Positions 17,685-26,562 of a DNA stretch of 64,000 bases are shown here, piece after piece. A program made the translations under genes and the position numbers. Every line of letters starts with the position of its first letter. Position 1 is the first letter of the stretch. This DNA comes from Hyphomicrobium_A sp963812795 (GTDB lineage Bacteria > Pseudomonadota > Alphaproteobacteria > Rhizobiales > Hyphomicrobiaceae): contig CAWEWG010000005.1 of assembly GCA_963812795.1 (NCBI GenBank), positions 62,001 to 126,000 on the forward strand. Direction: 5' to 3'. Under the pieces are notes generated by a model that was not told the origin of the DNA, ran no database searches, and worked only from the letters and a program-made list of their open reading frames with translations.

Positions 17685-18884
17685 TCACGCGGCCGGTGTG
17701 GACGTGCGTGTCCCTGCTGCTGCCCACGTCGCCAGTATGCGCAGGTGGCGACCGGCGAGCGCCCCGATGAACCACACGCACAGCATGAGCGTGAAGGGTA
17801 GCACCAGGCGGAAGCCCAAAAAGCAAAGCGCGTCGATGGCGACGAGGACCGCCGTTGCCAGTCCGAGGTTGAGCAGCGACGCGCGCCGCTCGCCCAGCGT
17901 CCAGCCAAGCACCAGGCCGGCGAGACCTACGCCGATTAGCAGCAGTAGCCGCGCGCGACCATCGAGCTCGTAGAGATAGCGGCTGTCGAGGAGCTGCGCG
18001 AGGATGTGAGCGTGGATGAGCACGCCGAGCATTTTTCGCTCAGTCCACACCGATAGAGCAGTATCGTGCAGGTCGGAGTTGGGCATAGCGATGCCGGTGA
18101 GCACGACGTTGCCCTTGATGCGCCGCGCCAGCTCTTCACGCCGCGCGTCGGTGCTCTCCGCGAGCAGTTCTTTCGCCGAGATCCGGAAGAACGGCTCGCT
18201 GTCGCGGTCGGGCCCTTCCAGCCAGGCAATGCGCGTCGAGGCCGACGATGCACCTGGTCCCGAAAGTTCGGCCTTGGCCGCGAGTGCCACCTGGCGTGCA
18301 AAGCTCTCCTGGAACGGTGAGCCGGCGAGGGGAGGTGAGGTGCGCCGCACGATGTGACCGGGCCCATAGTCGAGCGCCAAATATCCCGCCGGACGCCCGG
18401 CCGCGGCGAGGAACTGCCGTTGGTACGCGAAGTGATCCTCATCGAACTCGTTGGTGTGATGGTCGACGCCGCCAACGACCAGCGGCCGGTCAATCTCGTG
18501 CAGTGCATCGAGCATTGCCTTGTCGCGATCGACGCCCTGCGAGGCGACGAAGTAGAAGTCGAGGCCGATGGCGGCGGGCTGCATCGCCGCTATCGTCCGC
18601 AGCAGCCGCGCGTGATCGTCGCGCGGGATGGGCGAGATGATGTTGCCCTTGAAGGTGGCAGGATCGAAGAGGACGAGGACGATGCGCGGATGCTTGTCAG
18701 GTGTGCGGTCGGCCAGCAGCACCGTCCGCCAGTCGGCGGTCCAGTATTCGATCTTGTCGAGTTTTGAGCGCAGCGGCTGGTAGAGAAGGGCCAGCGCGGC
18801 GGCGATGGCCAGGATGCAGACAAGCAGGGAGTAGGCCGGGAATCTGCCCGATGGGCGCAAGCGTTGCTCCGCGGACGCGACCAT
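17685..18884 (-). CDS. CHASE2-domain membrane protein without output domain
   Basis: A 399-aa protein. A first membrane helix lies at about 17-38, then a CHASE2 extracellular sensor region (YWTADWRTVLLADRTPDKHP and PRIVLVLFDPATF, ~48-75; GLDFYF near 107) to about 300, followed by three hydrophobic helices to about 385. CHASE2 proteins normally continue into a cyclase, kinase or diguanylate cyclase domain. This one stops about 15 residues after the last helix, so it must act through a partner or be non-signalling. The ATG at 18884 is preferred over the adjoining GTG. Confidence 0.8.
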   Translation of the reverse strand: MVASAEQRLRPSGRFPAYSLLVCILAIAAALALLYQPLRSKLDKIEYWTADWRTVLLADRTPDKHPRIVLVLFDPATFKGNIISPIPRDDHARLLRTIAAMQPAAIGLDFYFVASQGVDRDKAMLDALHEIDRPLVVGGVDHHTNEFDEDHFAYQRQFLAAAGRPAGYLALDYGPGHIVRRTSPPLAGSPFQESFARQVALAAKAELSGPGASSASTRIAWLEGPDRDSEPFFRISAKELLAESTDARREELARRIKGNVVLTGIAMPNSDLHDTALSVWTERKMLGVLIHAHILAQLLDSRYLYELDGRARLLLLIGVGLAGLVLGWTLGERRASLLNLGLATAVLVAIDALCFLGFRLVLPFTLMLCVWFIGALAGRHLRILATWAAAGTRTSTPAA

Positions 18885-18922
18885 CACGGGTCACCGCTCC
18901 CTGCTGGGTGGGTTGGCGCGAA

Positions 18923-19108
18923 CTACTTCCCTTCCGAGCCCGAGCCGCCGCCGGTACCGCTACCGCCGTCGGTGGTGCCGCTGCCGCCGCCCGTGCCGCT
19001 GCCATCGCTCGCAGCATCGTCGCCCGCCAACGCGCTCGGCGTTGTCAGCGCGGCGAAACCCACGGCAAACAGTGCGCTGAACAGCGCGATCGCCACTCGC
19101 AATCTCAT
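18923..19108 (-). CDS. Small exported Gly/Ser/Thr-rich protein
   Basis: A 61-aa protein with a signal peptide (RLRVAIALFSALFAVGFAAL then SALAGDD, cleavage probably after A-L-A). The mature part is a short repeat of SGTGGGSG and related units, ending GSEGK. The ATG at 19108 has a GGGGGA stretch 6-12 bases upstream. The mature region is probably disordered. It lies 38 bases before the CHASE2 gene on the same strand, so the two may be cotranscribed. No family is recognised. Confidence 0.55.
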   Translation of the reverse strand: MRLRVAIALFSALFAVGFAALTTPSALAGDDAASDGSGTGGGSGTTDGGSGTGGGSGSEGK

Positions 19109-19227
19109 GAGCAATCCCCCAATGGAAAACAATCAAACAACTATCGCTTGAGTATTGCACCCGCCGCCGGGCGCCGGCAATTGGTAAAGCGATACGAAAT
19201 TGCAGGGGAAAAACTGAACGCCGGTAT

Positions 19228-20733
19228 CTACGCCACGATCTTCTGATTGTAGGCGCCGACTTCCGGATGTTTCGACAGCTCGCGATCGATGTCGGCGAAG
19301 ATCGCCTTCATATTGGCCTCCGACACCGGGCTCTCGACGACGACGACGAGCTCGGGCTTGTTGGACGAGGCGCGCACGAGGCCCCAGGTGCCGTCCGCGA
19401 GCGTGACGCGTACCCCGTTGACGGTCACGAGGTCGCGGATCTTTTGCCCGGCGATGCTGCCGCCGTCGGCGGCAAGCTTCTTGTAGTGCTCGACCACCTT
19501 GTCGACGATGCCGTACTTCTTCTCGTCGTCGCAGTGCGGCGACATCGTCGGCGACTGATACGTCTTCGGCAGCTCGCGCCGGAGATCCGCGATGGTCTTG
19601 CCTTCGGCGCGCTCGAGCATGTCGCATACGGCGAGAGCGGCGACGAGGCCGTCGTCGTAGCCGCGTCCGAGCGGCGGCTGGAAGAAGAAGTGTCCGCTCT
19701 TTTCGAAGCCGACGAGCGCCTTCTGCTCGAAGGTGTAGCGCTTCATGTAGGAGTGGCCGGTTTTCCAGTAGAGCGCCTTGGCCCCGTTCGCCTGCAGCAC
19801 CGGGTCGGTCATGAAGAGGCCGGTCGACTTCACGTCGGCGACGAACACCGCATTCTTGAAACGGGCCGAGATATCACGCGCCAGCATGACGCCGACCGTG
19901 TCGGCGAAGATTTCGTGCCCCTCGTTGTCGACGACGCCGCAGCGGTCGCCGTCGCCATCGAAGCCGAAGCCGACATCGGCTTTGTGCTTCACCACCGCCG
20001 CGGCGATGGCGTGCAGCATTTCCATGTCTTCGGGGTTGGGATTGTAGCGGGGGAAGGTGTAGTCGAGCTCGGCGTCGAGCGGCACGACCTCGCAGCCGAT
20101 GGCCTCCAGCACTTTCGGCGCGAAGGCCCCGGCCGTGCCATTGCCGCAGGCGGCGATGACCTTGAGCGGGCGCTTCAGCTTCGGGCGATCGGCGAGCGCC
20201 TGCATGTAGCGCTCGGCCATGTCGGCAACGAAAATGTAGCGTCCGCCGTCGGCGGGCTTGAAGGCGCCGGAAAGGACGATCTCCTTCAGGCGGCTCATCT
20301 CATCGGGTCCGAAGGTGAGAGGGCGCGCCATGCCCATCTTGATGCCGGTCCAGCCATTGTCGTTGTGCGAGGCGGTGACCATGGCGACGCCTTCGACGTC
20401 GAGGTCGAACTGGGCGAAGTAGGCCATCGGCGACAGGGCAAGGCCGATGTCGTGCACCTCGCAGCCGCCGGCCAGCAGTCCGTTGATCAGCGCCTGCTTC
20501 ACGGACGCGGAATAGGAGCGGTAGTCGTGGCCGACGACGAGGCGCTTCTTGACGCCCCGCTCCGCGAACAGCGTGGCCATCCCGAGGCCCACTGCGGTGA
20601 GGCCCATGAGGTTGATCTCTTCGGGGAACAGCCAGCGCGCATCGTACTCGCGAAAGCCGGTCGGCTTGACCAGCGGGAAGCGTTCGAAATCGGCAGTGTT
20701 GGGCTTCAGATCGGAGCGCGGACGCGGCAGCAT
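19228..20733 (-). CDS. Phosphomannomutase/phosphoglucomutase
   Basis: Alpha-D-phosphohexomutase interconverting hexose 1- and 6-phosphates for polysaccharide and nucleotide-sugar synthesis. It is 501 aa. The active-site phosphoserine loop is TASHNDNGWTGIKM near 132-145, the Mg loop GFGFDGDGDRCGVVDNEG near 255-272, the sugar-specificity loop FEKSGHFFF near 340 and the C-terminal phosphate loop VRASSNKPELVV near 465. The N-terminal GFREYDARWLFPEEINL is typical of the long alphaproteobacterial version related to ManB/AlgC. It stands alone on the minus strand. Confidence 0.9.
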   Translation of the reverse strand: MLPRPRSDLKPNTADFERFPLVKPTGFREYDARWLFPEEINLMGLTAVGLGMATLFAERGVKKRLVVGHDYRSYSASVKQALINGLLAGGCEVHDIGLALSPMAYFAQFDLDVEGVAMVTASHNDNGWTGIKMGMARPLTFGPDEMSRLKEIVLSGAFKPADGGRYIFVADMAERYMQALADRPKLKRPLKVIAACGNGTAGAFAPKVLEAIGCEVVPLDAELDYTFPRYNPNPEDMEMLHAIAAAVVKHKADVGFGFDGDGDRCGVVDNEGHEIFADTVGVMLARDISARFKNAVFVADVKSTGLFMTDPVLQANGAKALYWKTGHSYMKRYTFEQKALVGFEKSGHFFFQPPLGRGYDDGLVAALAVCDMLERAEGKTIADLRRELPKTYQSPTMSPHCDDEKKYGIVDKVVEHYKKLAADGGSIAGQKIRDLVTVNGVRVTLADGTWGLVRASSNKPELVVVVESPVSEANMKAIFADIDRELSKHPEVGAYNQKIVA

Positions 20734-20853
20734 GGATTACCCCTTTTGCGGGCCGACGGATCGGTTCGCAGGTGTAAACGCCGTCGCCGGGAGAGTCGAT
20801 CCTGCGGCTCTCTGCCCAATAGACGCACCGCAGACGCGCGCCAGCGGTGCGCG

Positions 20854-21414
20854 CTATTCCTGCATCACCAGCCGGCCGGAGCGCATGTCGAACCGCGACA
20901 GCTTGCGCAGAAAGCTCATGCCCAGCAGCGATGTGCGCATGCGGCCCCGCTCCGTCACGGCGGCCGGCACATTGCGCACCGTGATGTCACCGATGGAGAC
21001 ACGGTCGAGCGTGACAGGCGCGACGCGCGCCATGCCGTTGGCGGTGGATACGGCGCTAGTGAAGTCGCTGTCGTTGAGAAGAAGCCCGGCGCGCTCGGCG
21101 TCCTCGTAGCTCAGCGCCACCATGGTGGCGCCGGTATCGATCATCACTTCGACCGAGCGACCGTTGATCTCGACTTCGGCGTTGAAGTGGCCGTTGTCCG
21201 CTGCCTCGATCTCGACGACCGACCCTAGTCTTGACGGCTTGGGGGTCGCCGGCTTGCGCTGCACCGCGGCGATTTCGGCGGACGTCGGCAGACCGAGCAC
21301 CCGCTCGGCACCAGTCTTCAGGGTGTCGAAGTGCAGCAAGGCGGCGACGCCGATGATGGCGACGACGCCCCAACTCACGGCCTCGCGCAACAGTTGTCGT
21401 GTCCCGGGATTCAT
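20854..21414 (-). CDS. TIGR02281-family clan AA aspartic protease, copy 1
   Basis: A 186-aa retropepsin-like membrane-anchored protein. One helix lies at about 13-28, then the catalytic motif VMIDTGATMVALS at about 98-110 and a flap-like STANGMARVAPV near 130. The C-terminal SLLGMSFLRKLSRFDMRSG is the family signature. Such proteins are expected to work as dimers on the periplasmic side. Its paralogue is 54 bases upstream on the same strand. Substrates are not established. Confidence 0.85.
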   Translation of the reverse strand: MNPGTRQLLREAVSWGVVAIIGVAALLHFDTLKTGAERVLGLPTSAEIAAVQRKPATPKPSRLGSVVEIEAADNGHFNAEVEINGRSVEVMIDTGATMVALSYEDAERAGLLLNDSDFTSAVSTANGMARVAPVTLDRVSIGDITVRNVPAAVTERGRMRTSLLGMSFLRKLSRFDMRSGRLVMQE

Positions 21415-21468
21415 AGTCTGGAATGCAGCTCTCGGAATATCGCCGTAGCGCGTGACGCGGCGCCGGCG

Positions 21469-22176
21469 CTAGCCCCTCAGCGTCAGGTAATCCTTGGCGA
21501 ACTCATAGGACCGCAAACGCCTTAAGAAACTCATACCGAGCAAGTTTTCCTTAACGCTACCGGGGCGGGCGACGAGAGCATCGACGTTCCGCACGATGAG
21601 GGGGCCGACGGCGAGAGTGCGCAGGCGAACGGCCGCTGCGTAGGTCATCCCGTTCGCGGTGTCGACGGCGACGGTATAGGAGAGCTTGTCGAGGTCGACG
21701 CCGGCCCGTTCCGCATCCGCCGGCTTGAGCACCACGGATGAGGCGCCGGTATCGACCATGAGCGTCATCGACTGACCGTTGACCGACGCGCGCACGGCGA
21801 AGTGCCCATCCATGCGGCGGCGAACGCGAACGGCCCGTTCGCCTTCCTCGTTGACCTCCGACGACAGGATTTCGCCTGAGGGTCGCAGCTCACCGACGAC
21901 GCGCTCGCCAATGACCGAAAGCTCCTCGCGATAGGAGTAGCCGGCGATGAGCGCAAAGCCGATGGCGAGCCATGCGACGATGTAGCGGATCGCCTGCATC
22001 GGCCGTGTGCGCTCGTCGTTGAAGAGGCTGATAATGTAGATGGTGGCCAGTAACAGACCGGCGGCCATGGTCACGATCTCGCCGGTGCTGAGGCCGGAGA
22101 GGAGCTCGGATCCGCCGCGAAGAAACAGAAGCAGGCCGGCGCCGATCAGCAGCGCCAGGACGACCCACGCTCTCAT
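21469..22176 (-). CDS. TIGR02281-family clan AA aspartic protease, copy 2
   Basis: A 235-aa paralogue of the downstream gene, with three N-terminal hydrophobic helices (residues ~3-20, ~34-50, ~64-80) where copy 1 has one. The active-site motif LMVDTGASSVVLKPADAERA is near 148-166, DTANGMTYAAAV near 182 and NLLGMSFLRRLRSYEF near 210. Its ATG overlaps the stop of the DUF1289 gene (ATGA), so the three genes form one operon. The duplication may give heterodimers or different membrane topologies. Confidence 0.85.
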   Translation of the reverse strand: MRAWVVLALLIGAGLLLFLRGGSELLSGLSTGEIVTMAAGLLLATIYIISLFNDERTRPMQAIRYIVAWLAIGFALIAGYSYREELSVIGERVVGELRPSGEILSSEVNEEGERAVRVRRRMDGHFAVRASVNGQSMTLMVDTGASSVVLKPADAERAGVDLDKLSYTVAVDTANGMTYAAAVRLRTLAVGPLIVRNVDALVARPGSVKENLLGMSFLRRLRSYEFAKDYLTLRG

Positions 22177-22379
22177 CGGCCGTCGTCCTCCAAGAGCTCA
22201 GCCCTGCGTCTGGGGAGCAGGGCCATGATGTGGCGCCGTTCCGCGTCCGACATCGACGACCATGCTGCAATCTCGTCGAGCGAGCGTCCGCAGCCGCAAC
22301 ACAGACCGGTCTCGCGGTCGATGTCGCAGATTTTGACGCACGGGGTCTCGATCACGGTTGGACGGGCGGCGTTGCTCAC
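22173..22379 (-). CDS. DUF1289 small cysteine protein
   Basis: A 68-aa protein with the DUF1289 pattern: PCVKICDIDRETGLCCGCGR (about 12-31) then WSSMSDAERRHIMALLPRR. The four clustered cysteines suggest metal or Fe-S binding. The GTG start at 22379 begins VSNAARPTVIETPC; no clear ribosome site is visible, and longer starts up to 22547 would add unrelated residues. Its TGA overlaps the ATG of the next aspartic protease gene. Confidence 0.8.
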   Translation of the reverse strand: MSNAARPTVIETPCVKICDIDRETGLCCGCGRSLDEIAAWSSMSDAERRHIMALLPRRRAELLEDDGR

Positions 22380-22437
22380 GCCCCGTATGTAGCGCTGGCA
22401 CGACAGGAGTACAACGCGGCGGATGTTTGACCGGGGG

Positions 22438-24060
22438 CTAGCCGACGGCGGCCTCGTTCGTGTCGTCGTCACCATTCCGCGGGCGTAGTCGTGCCGGACG
22501 GGGTGGGCGCGGCGACACGCCTTTGACGCGGTGGGTCTCTTGGCCAAGCGGCTGCAGCGGCACCATGGCGCGTAACACCCGATAGCCGGGCAGGATGATC
22601 TTCGCTTCGGTTCCTTTGCGCAGCTCCGAGGTGAGGACGAGGCTGCCGCCGTGCAGCTCGATGAGGTTTTGCACGATGGTGAGCCCGAGGCCGGCGCCGC
22701 CTTCCGCCGTCTGCTGCGCGAGCGTTCCCTGACCGAAGGCTTGCAGCACTTTCGGGATCTCGTCAGCGGGGATGCCGGGGCCGGTGTCGCGCACCGAAAG
22801 GTACTGGCCGCCGTCAGGCATCGCCCCGACGCTAAGCGTGATGTGCCCGCCCTTGGGCGTGAACTTCAAGGCGTTGGACATCAAGTTGAGGCAGATCTGG
22901 CGCAGGGCCCGCTGGTCGGCCCAGACGACGGGAAGGTCGGGCGCGCCCTCCTCGGATATTTCGATGCCCTTGCCCTCGGCGCGCAGCTTCAAGAGGCGAT
23001 GGCACTCGTCGGTGATATCGGCGAGGCGGACCGGCTCCTCGTGCAGCTCGTAGCGGCCGGACTCGATGCGCGTCAGGTCGAGGATCTCGTTGATGAGGTG
23101 CAACAGGTGCTTGCCGCTGTCGAGGATGTTGCCGGCGTATTCGCTGTACTTCGGATTTTCCAGAGGCCCGAACATCTCCGCCTTCATCACCTCGGAAAAG
23201 CCGAGGATGGCGTTGAGCGGCGTGCGCAATTCGTGGCTCATTGTGGCGAGGAAGCGTGATTTTGCGGTGTTCGCGGTCTCGGCGCGCCGACGGGCCTCGT
23301 CCGAGACTGACTTCTGCTCTTCCAGCTCGGCGATCAGTGCATCCTTTTCGGCCCGATACTCGATCATGGAAAGTGCCGTCGAGCGCAGGCCCCGCGCCAG
23401 GAACAGGAAATAGAGGTAGATGCCGACGGCCATGGTCGCCAGGGCGAGATAGAAGGGATTACCGAGCAGCAGCAAGCGGGCGACAACGGCGACCGTCATC
23501 GGAACCGTGCCGGCGTAGAGAATTGCCGGAATGCCGGCCGCGAACATGGTGCGGATCGCCAGCACGACGATCAGAGTCGCGAAAATGAAGACGTGCGAGG
23601 AGAAGATGAGTTCGCTGGGCGGCGCCGTGAGCGGATCGCCGACGCCGATTAGTGCGAAGCCGGCGAGCGCCACGCCGTTGAGAAGCTCCAGCATGACGAA
23701 GTGGCGCCGCCACAAGCTGATGTTGACCTGTGCCGACGGCAGGGCCAGGAAGCGTCGAGCTTGGTCGAGCAGGGCGACCTTGGCGCCGATTACGATGATC
23801 AACCAGACGACGGCATCGATCGTGGGTGCCCAGAACATGCAAGCGATGGCAAACAGCGCATACAGCGCTGGCATGGTCACCGCCGCACCGACCTCGTTAC
23901 GCGCAAACATGGTGAGGAGTTCGTATTCGAACTCCGGCTTGATGGACGTGCCGGCGGCGAGGCGCGCACGCCGCTCCTTCAGGTCGCTGTAGGCGCGCAC
24001 GCGGGCATTGCGGCGGCTGCGACGCCGCGCAACATCCTCGGGTATGGCGCTTGTGGTCAT
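22438..24060 (-). CDS. Membrane-bound sensor histidine kinase
   Basis: A 540-aa kinase. After a basic N-terminus (DVARRRSRRNARVRAYSDLK) there are about five to six membrane helices from residue ~60 to ~220, then a coiled linker. The HisKA box is RFLATMSHELRTPLNAILGF near 266-285 and the HATPase has NLMSNALKFT near 385, VRDTGPGIP near 420 and GGAGLGLTIV near 447. The layout resembles the PdhS/DivJ-like kinases of this order, some of which signal to DivK, but the partner is not visible here. The ATG at 24060 is the start of the conserved reading; upstream codons to 24222 are AT-rich and probably regulatory. Confidence 0.88.
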   Translation of the reverse strand: MTTSAIPEDVARRRSRRNARVRAYSDLKERRARLAAGTSIKPEFEYELLTMFARNEVGAAVTMPALYALFAIACMFWAPTIDAVVWLIIVIGAKVALLDQARRFLALPSAQVNISLWRRHFVMLELLNGVALAGFALIGVGDPLTAPPSELIFSSHVFIFATLIVVLAIRTMFAAGIPAILYAGTVPMTVAVVARLLLLGNPFYLALATMAVGIYLYFLFLARGLRSTALSMIEYRAEKDALIAELEEQKSVSDEARRRAETANTAKSRFLATMSHELRTPLNAILGFSEVMKAEMFGPLENPKYSEYAGNILDSGKHLLHLINEILDLTRIESGRYELHEEPVRLADITDECHRLLKLRAEGKGIEISEEGAPDLPVVWADQRALRQICLNLMSNALKFTPKGGHITLSVGAMPDGGQYLSVRDTGPGIPADEIPKVLQAFGQGTLAQQTAEGGAGLGLTIVQNLIELHGGSLVLTSELRKGTEAKIILPGYRVLRAMVPLQPLGQETHRVKGVSPRPPRPARLRPRNGDDDTNEAAVG

Positions 24061-24330
24061 CTCATTCCACACATGACTGGAAGGGGTGGCGCCTTTGTAG
24101 CCCACTAACGTTGTCACTAAATCTCGGCAGAATTTCATAACTAAGTGTTTAGTAATGAAAAATATCCAAATGTAGGTTGCTGCAACACGACTGGAGCCAA
24201 GGAAAACCGGGCTTTCGGGCATTGTCCTGTCCGGGAGCGACCGGTAGGGTCCAGCCCCGATGCGGACCTTGCAAACGTCTAGCCCACCGATGCCCCCAGG
24301 GGCGCATATGCACCTCGGCGCGAGGCGCGT
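24061..24330. promoter_or_regulatory. AT-rich divergent promoter region
   Basis: The 270 bases between the kinase and the MBL hydrolase contain an unusually AT-rich core at about 24105-24175 (for example TAAGTGTTTAGTAATGAAAAA), against the GC-rich background. It is the likely promoter for the kinase and perhaps the MBL gene. No specific operator is recognised. Confidence 0.45.
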
Positions 24331-25074
24331 ATGAAGGTCACCATTGTTGGATCGGGCGACGCCTTCGGCTCAGGCGGCAGACTGCAGACCTGCTATCACG
24401 TCGCCGTGCGCGAGGAGCAGTTCCTCATCGATTGCGGCGCCACCGTTCTGATCGGCATGCAACGTCTCGGCCTCGACCCCGACCGCGTCTCGACGATCTT
24501 CATCTCTCACTTGCACGGCGACCACTTTGCCGGCCTGGTCTGGTTCATGCTGCACGCTCACTATGTGACCGGGCGCAGCGCGCCGTTGACCATCGCTGGC
24601 CCGGCCGGGATCGCCCGCCGATTTGCCGCCGCGGCCGAAGCTCTGTTTCCCAAATCGACGGAGATCGAGCGCCGCTTCGAGATGAATTTCATCGAGTACG
24701 CCGAACGCGATCCGCTCGACATCGGTCCCGTACGCGTCACGCCGTTCGAGGTTCTGCATCCGTCCGGTGCGCCTCCGTATGCGTTGCGGCTGGAATGCGA
24801 AGGGAGGGTGCTCAGCTTTTCCGGCGACACCAAGTGGGTCGAGAGTTTGATCCCGGCGGCGAACGGCGCCGATCTATTCATCACCGAATGCTTCGGCTTT
24901 AGCGAACAGGCCGGCTATCACATGACGTGGCGCGACATCGAGCGGAACATCGATCGGCTGGGCGCTCGACGCGTGCTCCTCACGCACATGGGCATCGACA
25001 TGCTGGCCAACCGACAGCACGTCGCCGATCCGCGCGTCATGCTGGCGGAGGAAGGGATGCAAATCGTCCTTTGA
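24331..25074 (+). CDS. MBL-fold metallo-hydrolase
   Basis: A 247-aa metallo-beta-lactamase-fold hydrolase of the RNase Z-like branch. The metal-binding motif is ISHLHGDHFAG near 58-68, with further ligands FSGDTK near 170 and LLTHMG near 220. GSGDAFGSGGRLQTCYHV at the start is typical of this group. It has no long exosite arm, so it is not clearly a tRNA-processing RNase Z; phosphodiesterase or arylsulfatase-type activity is possible. It is a single gene ahead of the Lrp regulator. Confidence 0.85.
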   Translation: MKVTIVGSGDAFGSGGRLQTCYHVAVREEQFLIDCGATVLIGMQRLGLDPDRVSTIFISHLHGDHFAGLVWFMLHAHYVTGRSAPLTIAGPAGIARRFAAAAEALFPKSTEIERRFEMNFIEYAERDPLDIGPVRVTPFEVLHPSGAPPYALRLECEGRVLSFSGDTKWVESLIPAANGADLFITECFGFSEQAGYHMTWRDIERNIDRLGARRVLLTHMGIDMLANRQHVADPRVMLAEEGMQIVL

Positions 25075-25197
25075 GCTTCCGCTCATCGGTTAGATTGTAG
25101 AAAATCATTACGTCTTATCCGCTTGACGTAGGTTGCGGTTCGCGGGTCTATTGCTCTTTGCGCAAATTTGCGGAACAGGATTTCACCGGCTCCCCCG

Positions 25198-25713
25198 ATG
25201 CTCGACGACATGGACGTGAAGATCCTGCGTATCCTGCAGGAGGACTGTACCCGCCCGGTGGCAGACATCGGCAAGGAGGTCGGCCTGTCGACGACCCCCT
25301 GCTGGCGGCGCATCCAGAAGCTCGAGGAGGCGGGCGTCGTGCAACGCCGCGTGGCCATCCTCGATGCTCACAAGGTCAACGCCGGTGTCACCGTCATCGT
25401 GTCGATCAAGACCGATCAACACAGCCTCACCTGGCTCGAGCGCTTTCACAAGGCCGTCGCCGACTTCCCCGAGGTGGTCGAGTTCTACCGCATGTCGGGC
25501 GAGGTCGATTACCTGCTTCGCGTCGTCGTGCCCGATATCGAAGCCTACGACGCCTTCTACAAGCGATTGATCGCGCGCATCGAGATCGCCAAGGTCTCGT
25601 CGGCCTTCGCCATGGAGCAGATCAAATACACCACCGCATTGCCGCTGCAGTTTGCACGCAGCGACGACGGAGGCGGGGCGTCAGACAACGAGGAAAAACG
25701 TCGAAAGCGCTAG
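25198..25713 (+). CDS. Lrp/AsnC family transcriptional regulator
   Basis: A 171-aa regulator with an N-terminal winged helix (DDMDVKILRILQEDCTRPVAD; recognition helix STTPCWRRIQKLEE near 31-44) and a C-terminal RAM ligand-binding domain (VEFYRMSGEVDYLLRVVVPD near 88-107). Members sense amino acids and assemble into octamers. The ATG at 25198 was preferred to a TTG at 25168. Its last 33 bases overlap the convergent MAPEG gene. An AT-rich patch at about 25090-25170 upstream is a plausible self-regulated promoter. Confidence 0.9.
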   Translation: MLDDMDVKILRILQEDCTRPVADIGKEVGLSTTPCWRRIQKLEEAGVVQRRVAILDAHKVNAGVTVIVSIKTDQHSLTWLERFHKAVADFPEVVEFYRMSGEVDYLLRVVVPDIEAYDAFYKRLIARIEIAKVSSAFAMEQIKYTTALPLQFARSDDGGGASDNEEKRRKR

Positions 25714-26079
25714 GCAGGCGATTGCGGCGATGGCGATGGCGGCAAAGGTCAAACCCGTCCCGTAGACGCGGTAGCGCATGACCGGCGGCGATTGCGAGGT
25801 GCCATACGCGTGCAACACTCGCCCGGCGATCAACAGCAGACCGGCCAGATGGACGACCAGATCCGGCGGCACCATGCTCTCGGCCAGAGCCATAAGCAGC
25901 AGCGCGAATGGCACGTACTCGGCGAAGTTGGCGTGCACCCGCATGCGCCGGTGAAGTTCGAAGTCCTCGCCATGGCCGAACTCGACCCGGCGGTCCCGCC
26001 GCCAGCCGATGACGCGCACGCTGAGATAGATAAACAGCACCGCCAGCAGCGCGGCATAAAAAGCGGTGATCCGTAGCAT
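25681..26079 (-). CDS. MAPEG-family membrane protein
   Basis: A 132-aa protein with four hydrophobic helices and the MAPEG signature RRMRVHANFAEYVPFALLLM near 44-63, followed by LLIAGRVLHAYG near 85. The family includes glutathione S-transferase-like and eicosanoid enzymes; bacterial members have mostly unknown substrates. It overlaps the Lrp gene end by 33 bases in convergent orientation. The glutathione link is of interest because gor is elsewhere in the window, but the two are far apart. Confidence 0.85.
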   Translation of the reverse strand: MLRITAFYAALLAVLFIYLSVRVIGWRRDRRVEFGHGEDFELHRRMRVHANFAEYVPFALLLMALAESMVPPDLVVHLAGLLLIAGRVLHAYGTSQSPPVMRYRVYGTGLTFAAIAIAAIACLALSTFFLVV

Positions 26080-26133
26080 CGCGACCTCCCTCGAGCTTGA
26101 CGCGTCGGAAAACTGTAGCAGGACTCGCGGCGA

Positions 26134-26553
26134 TCACTCGCCGATGATCTTGACGAGGACGCGCTTCTTTCGGCCGCCGTCAAACTCGCCGTAAAAGATC
26201 TGCTCCCAGGGGCCGAAGTCGAGCTTGCCGCCGGTGATGGCGACGACGACCTCGCGCCCCATCACTTGGCGCTTGAGATGGGCATCGGCATTGTCCTCGC
26301 CGGTGCGGTTGTGATGGTACTGGCTCGTTGGCGCGTGCGGCGCCAGCTTCTCCAGCCACACCTCGTAGTCGTGATGCAGTCCGCGCTCGTCGTCGTTGAT
26401 GAATACCGAGGCGCTGATGTGCATGGCGTTGACGAGTGCCAGGCCCTCGCCGATGCCGCTGGCGCGTAGGCACGCCTCTACGTCGGGCGTGATGTTGACG
26501 AACGCGCGGCGGCCGGGAATGTCGAACCACAATTCCTTGCGATAGGATTTCAT
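26134..26553 (-). CDS. YjbQ/UPF0047 family protein
   Basis: A 139-aa protein of the UPF0047 (YjbQ) family, reported to have weak thiamine-phosphate-synthase-like activity. Hallmarks are NAMHISASVFINDDE near 42-56, HHDYEVWLEKLAP near 60, the His-rich YHHNRTGEDNADAHLKRQ near 78-95 and the terminal LDFGPWEQIFYGEFDG near 111-126. It ends with VLVKIIGE. It lies 9 bases after the upstream dehydrogenase, so the two share a transcript. The physiological role is uncertain. Confidence 0.9.
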   Translation of the reverse strand: MKSYRKELWFDIPGRRAFVNITPDVEACLRASGIGEGLALVNAMHISASVFINDDERGLHHDYEVWLEKLAPHAPTSQYHHNRTGEDNADAHLKRQVMGREVVVAITGGKLDFGPWEQIFYGEFDGGRKKRVLVKIIGE

Positions 26554-26562
26554 GGCGCCCGC

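Noticed and set aside
19267..21228. 653-codon + strand frame opposite the phosphomannomutase
   Set aside because: The minus strand codes an unmistakable phosphohexomutase and aspartic protease; the + frame is a GC-skew shadow crossing both genes and the gap.
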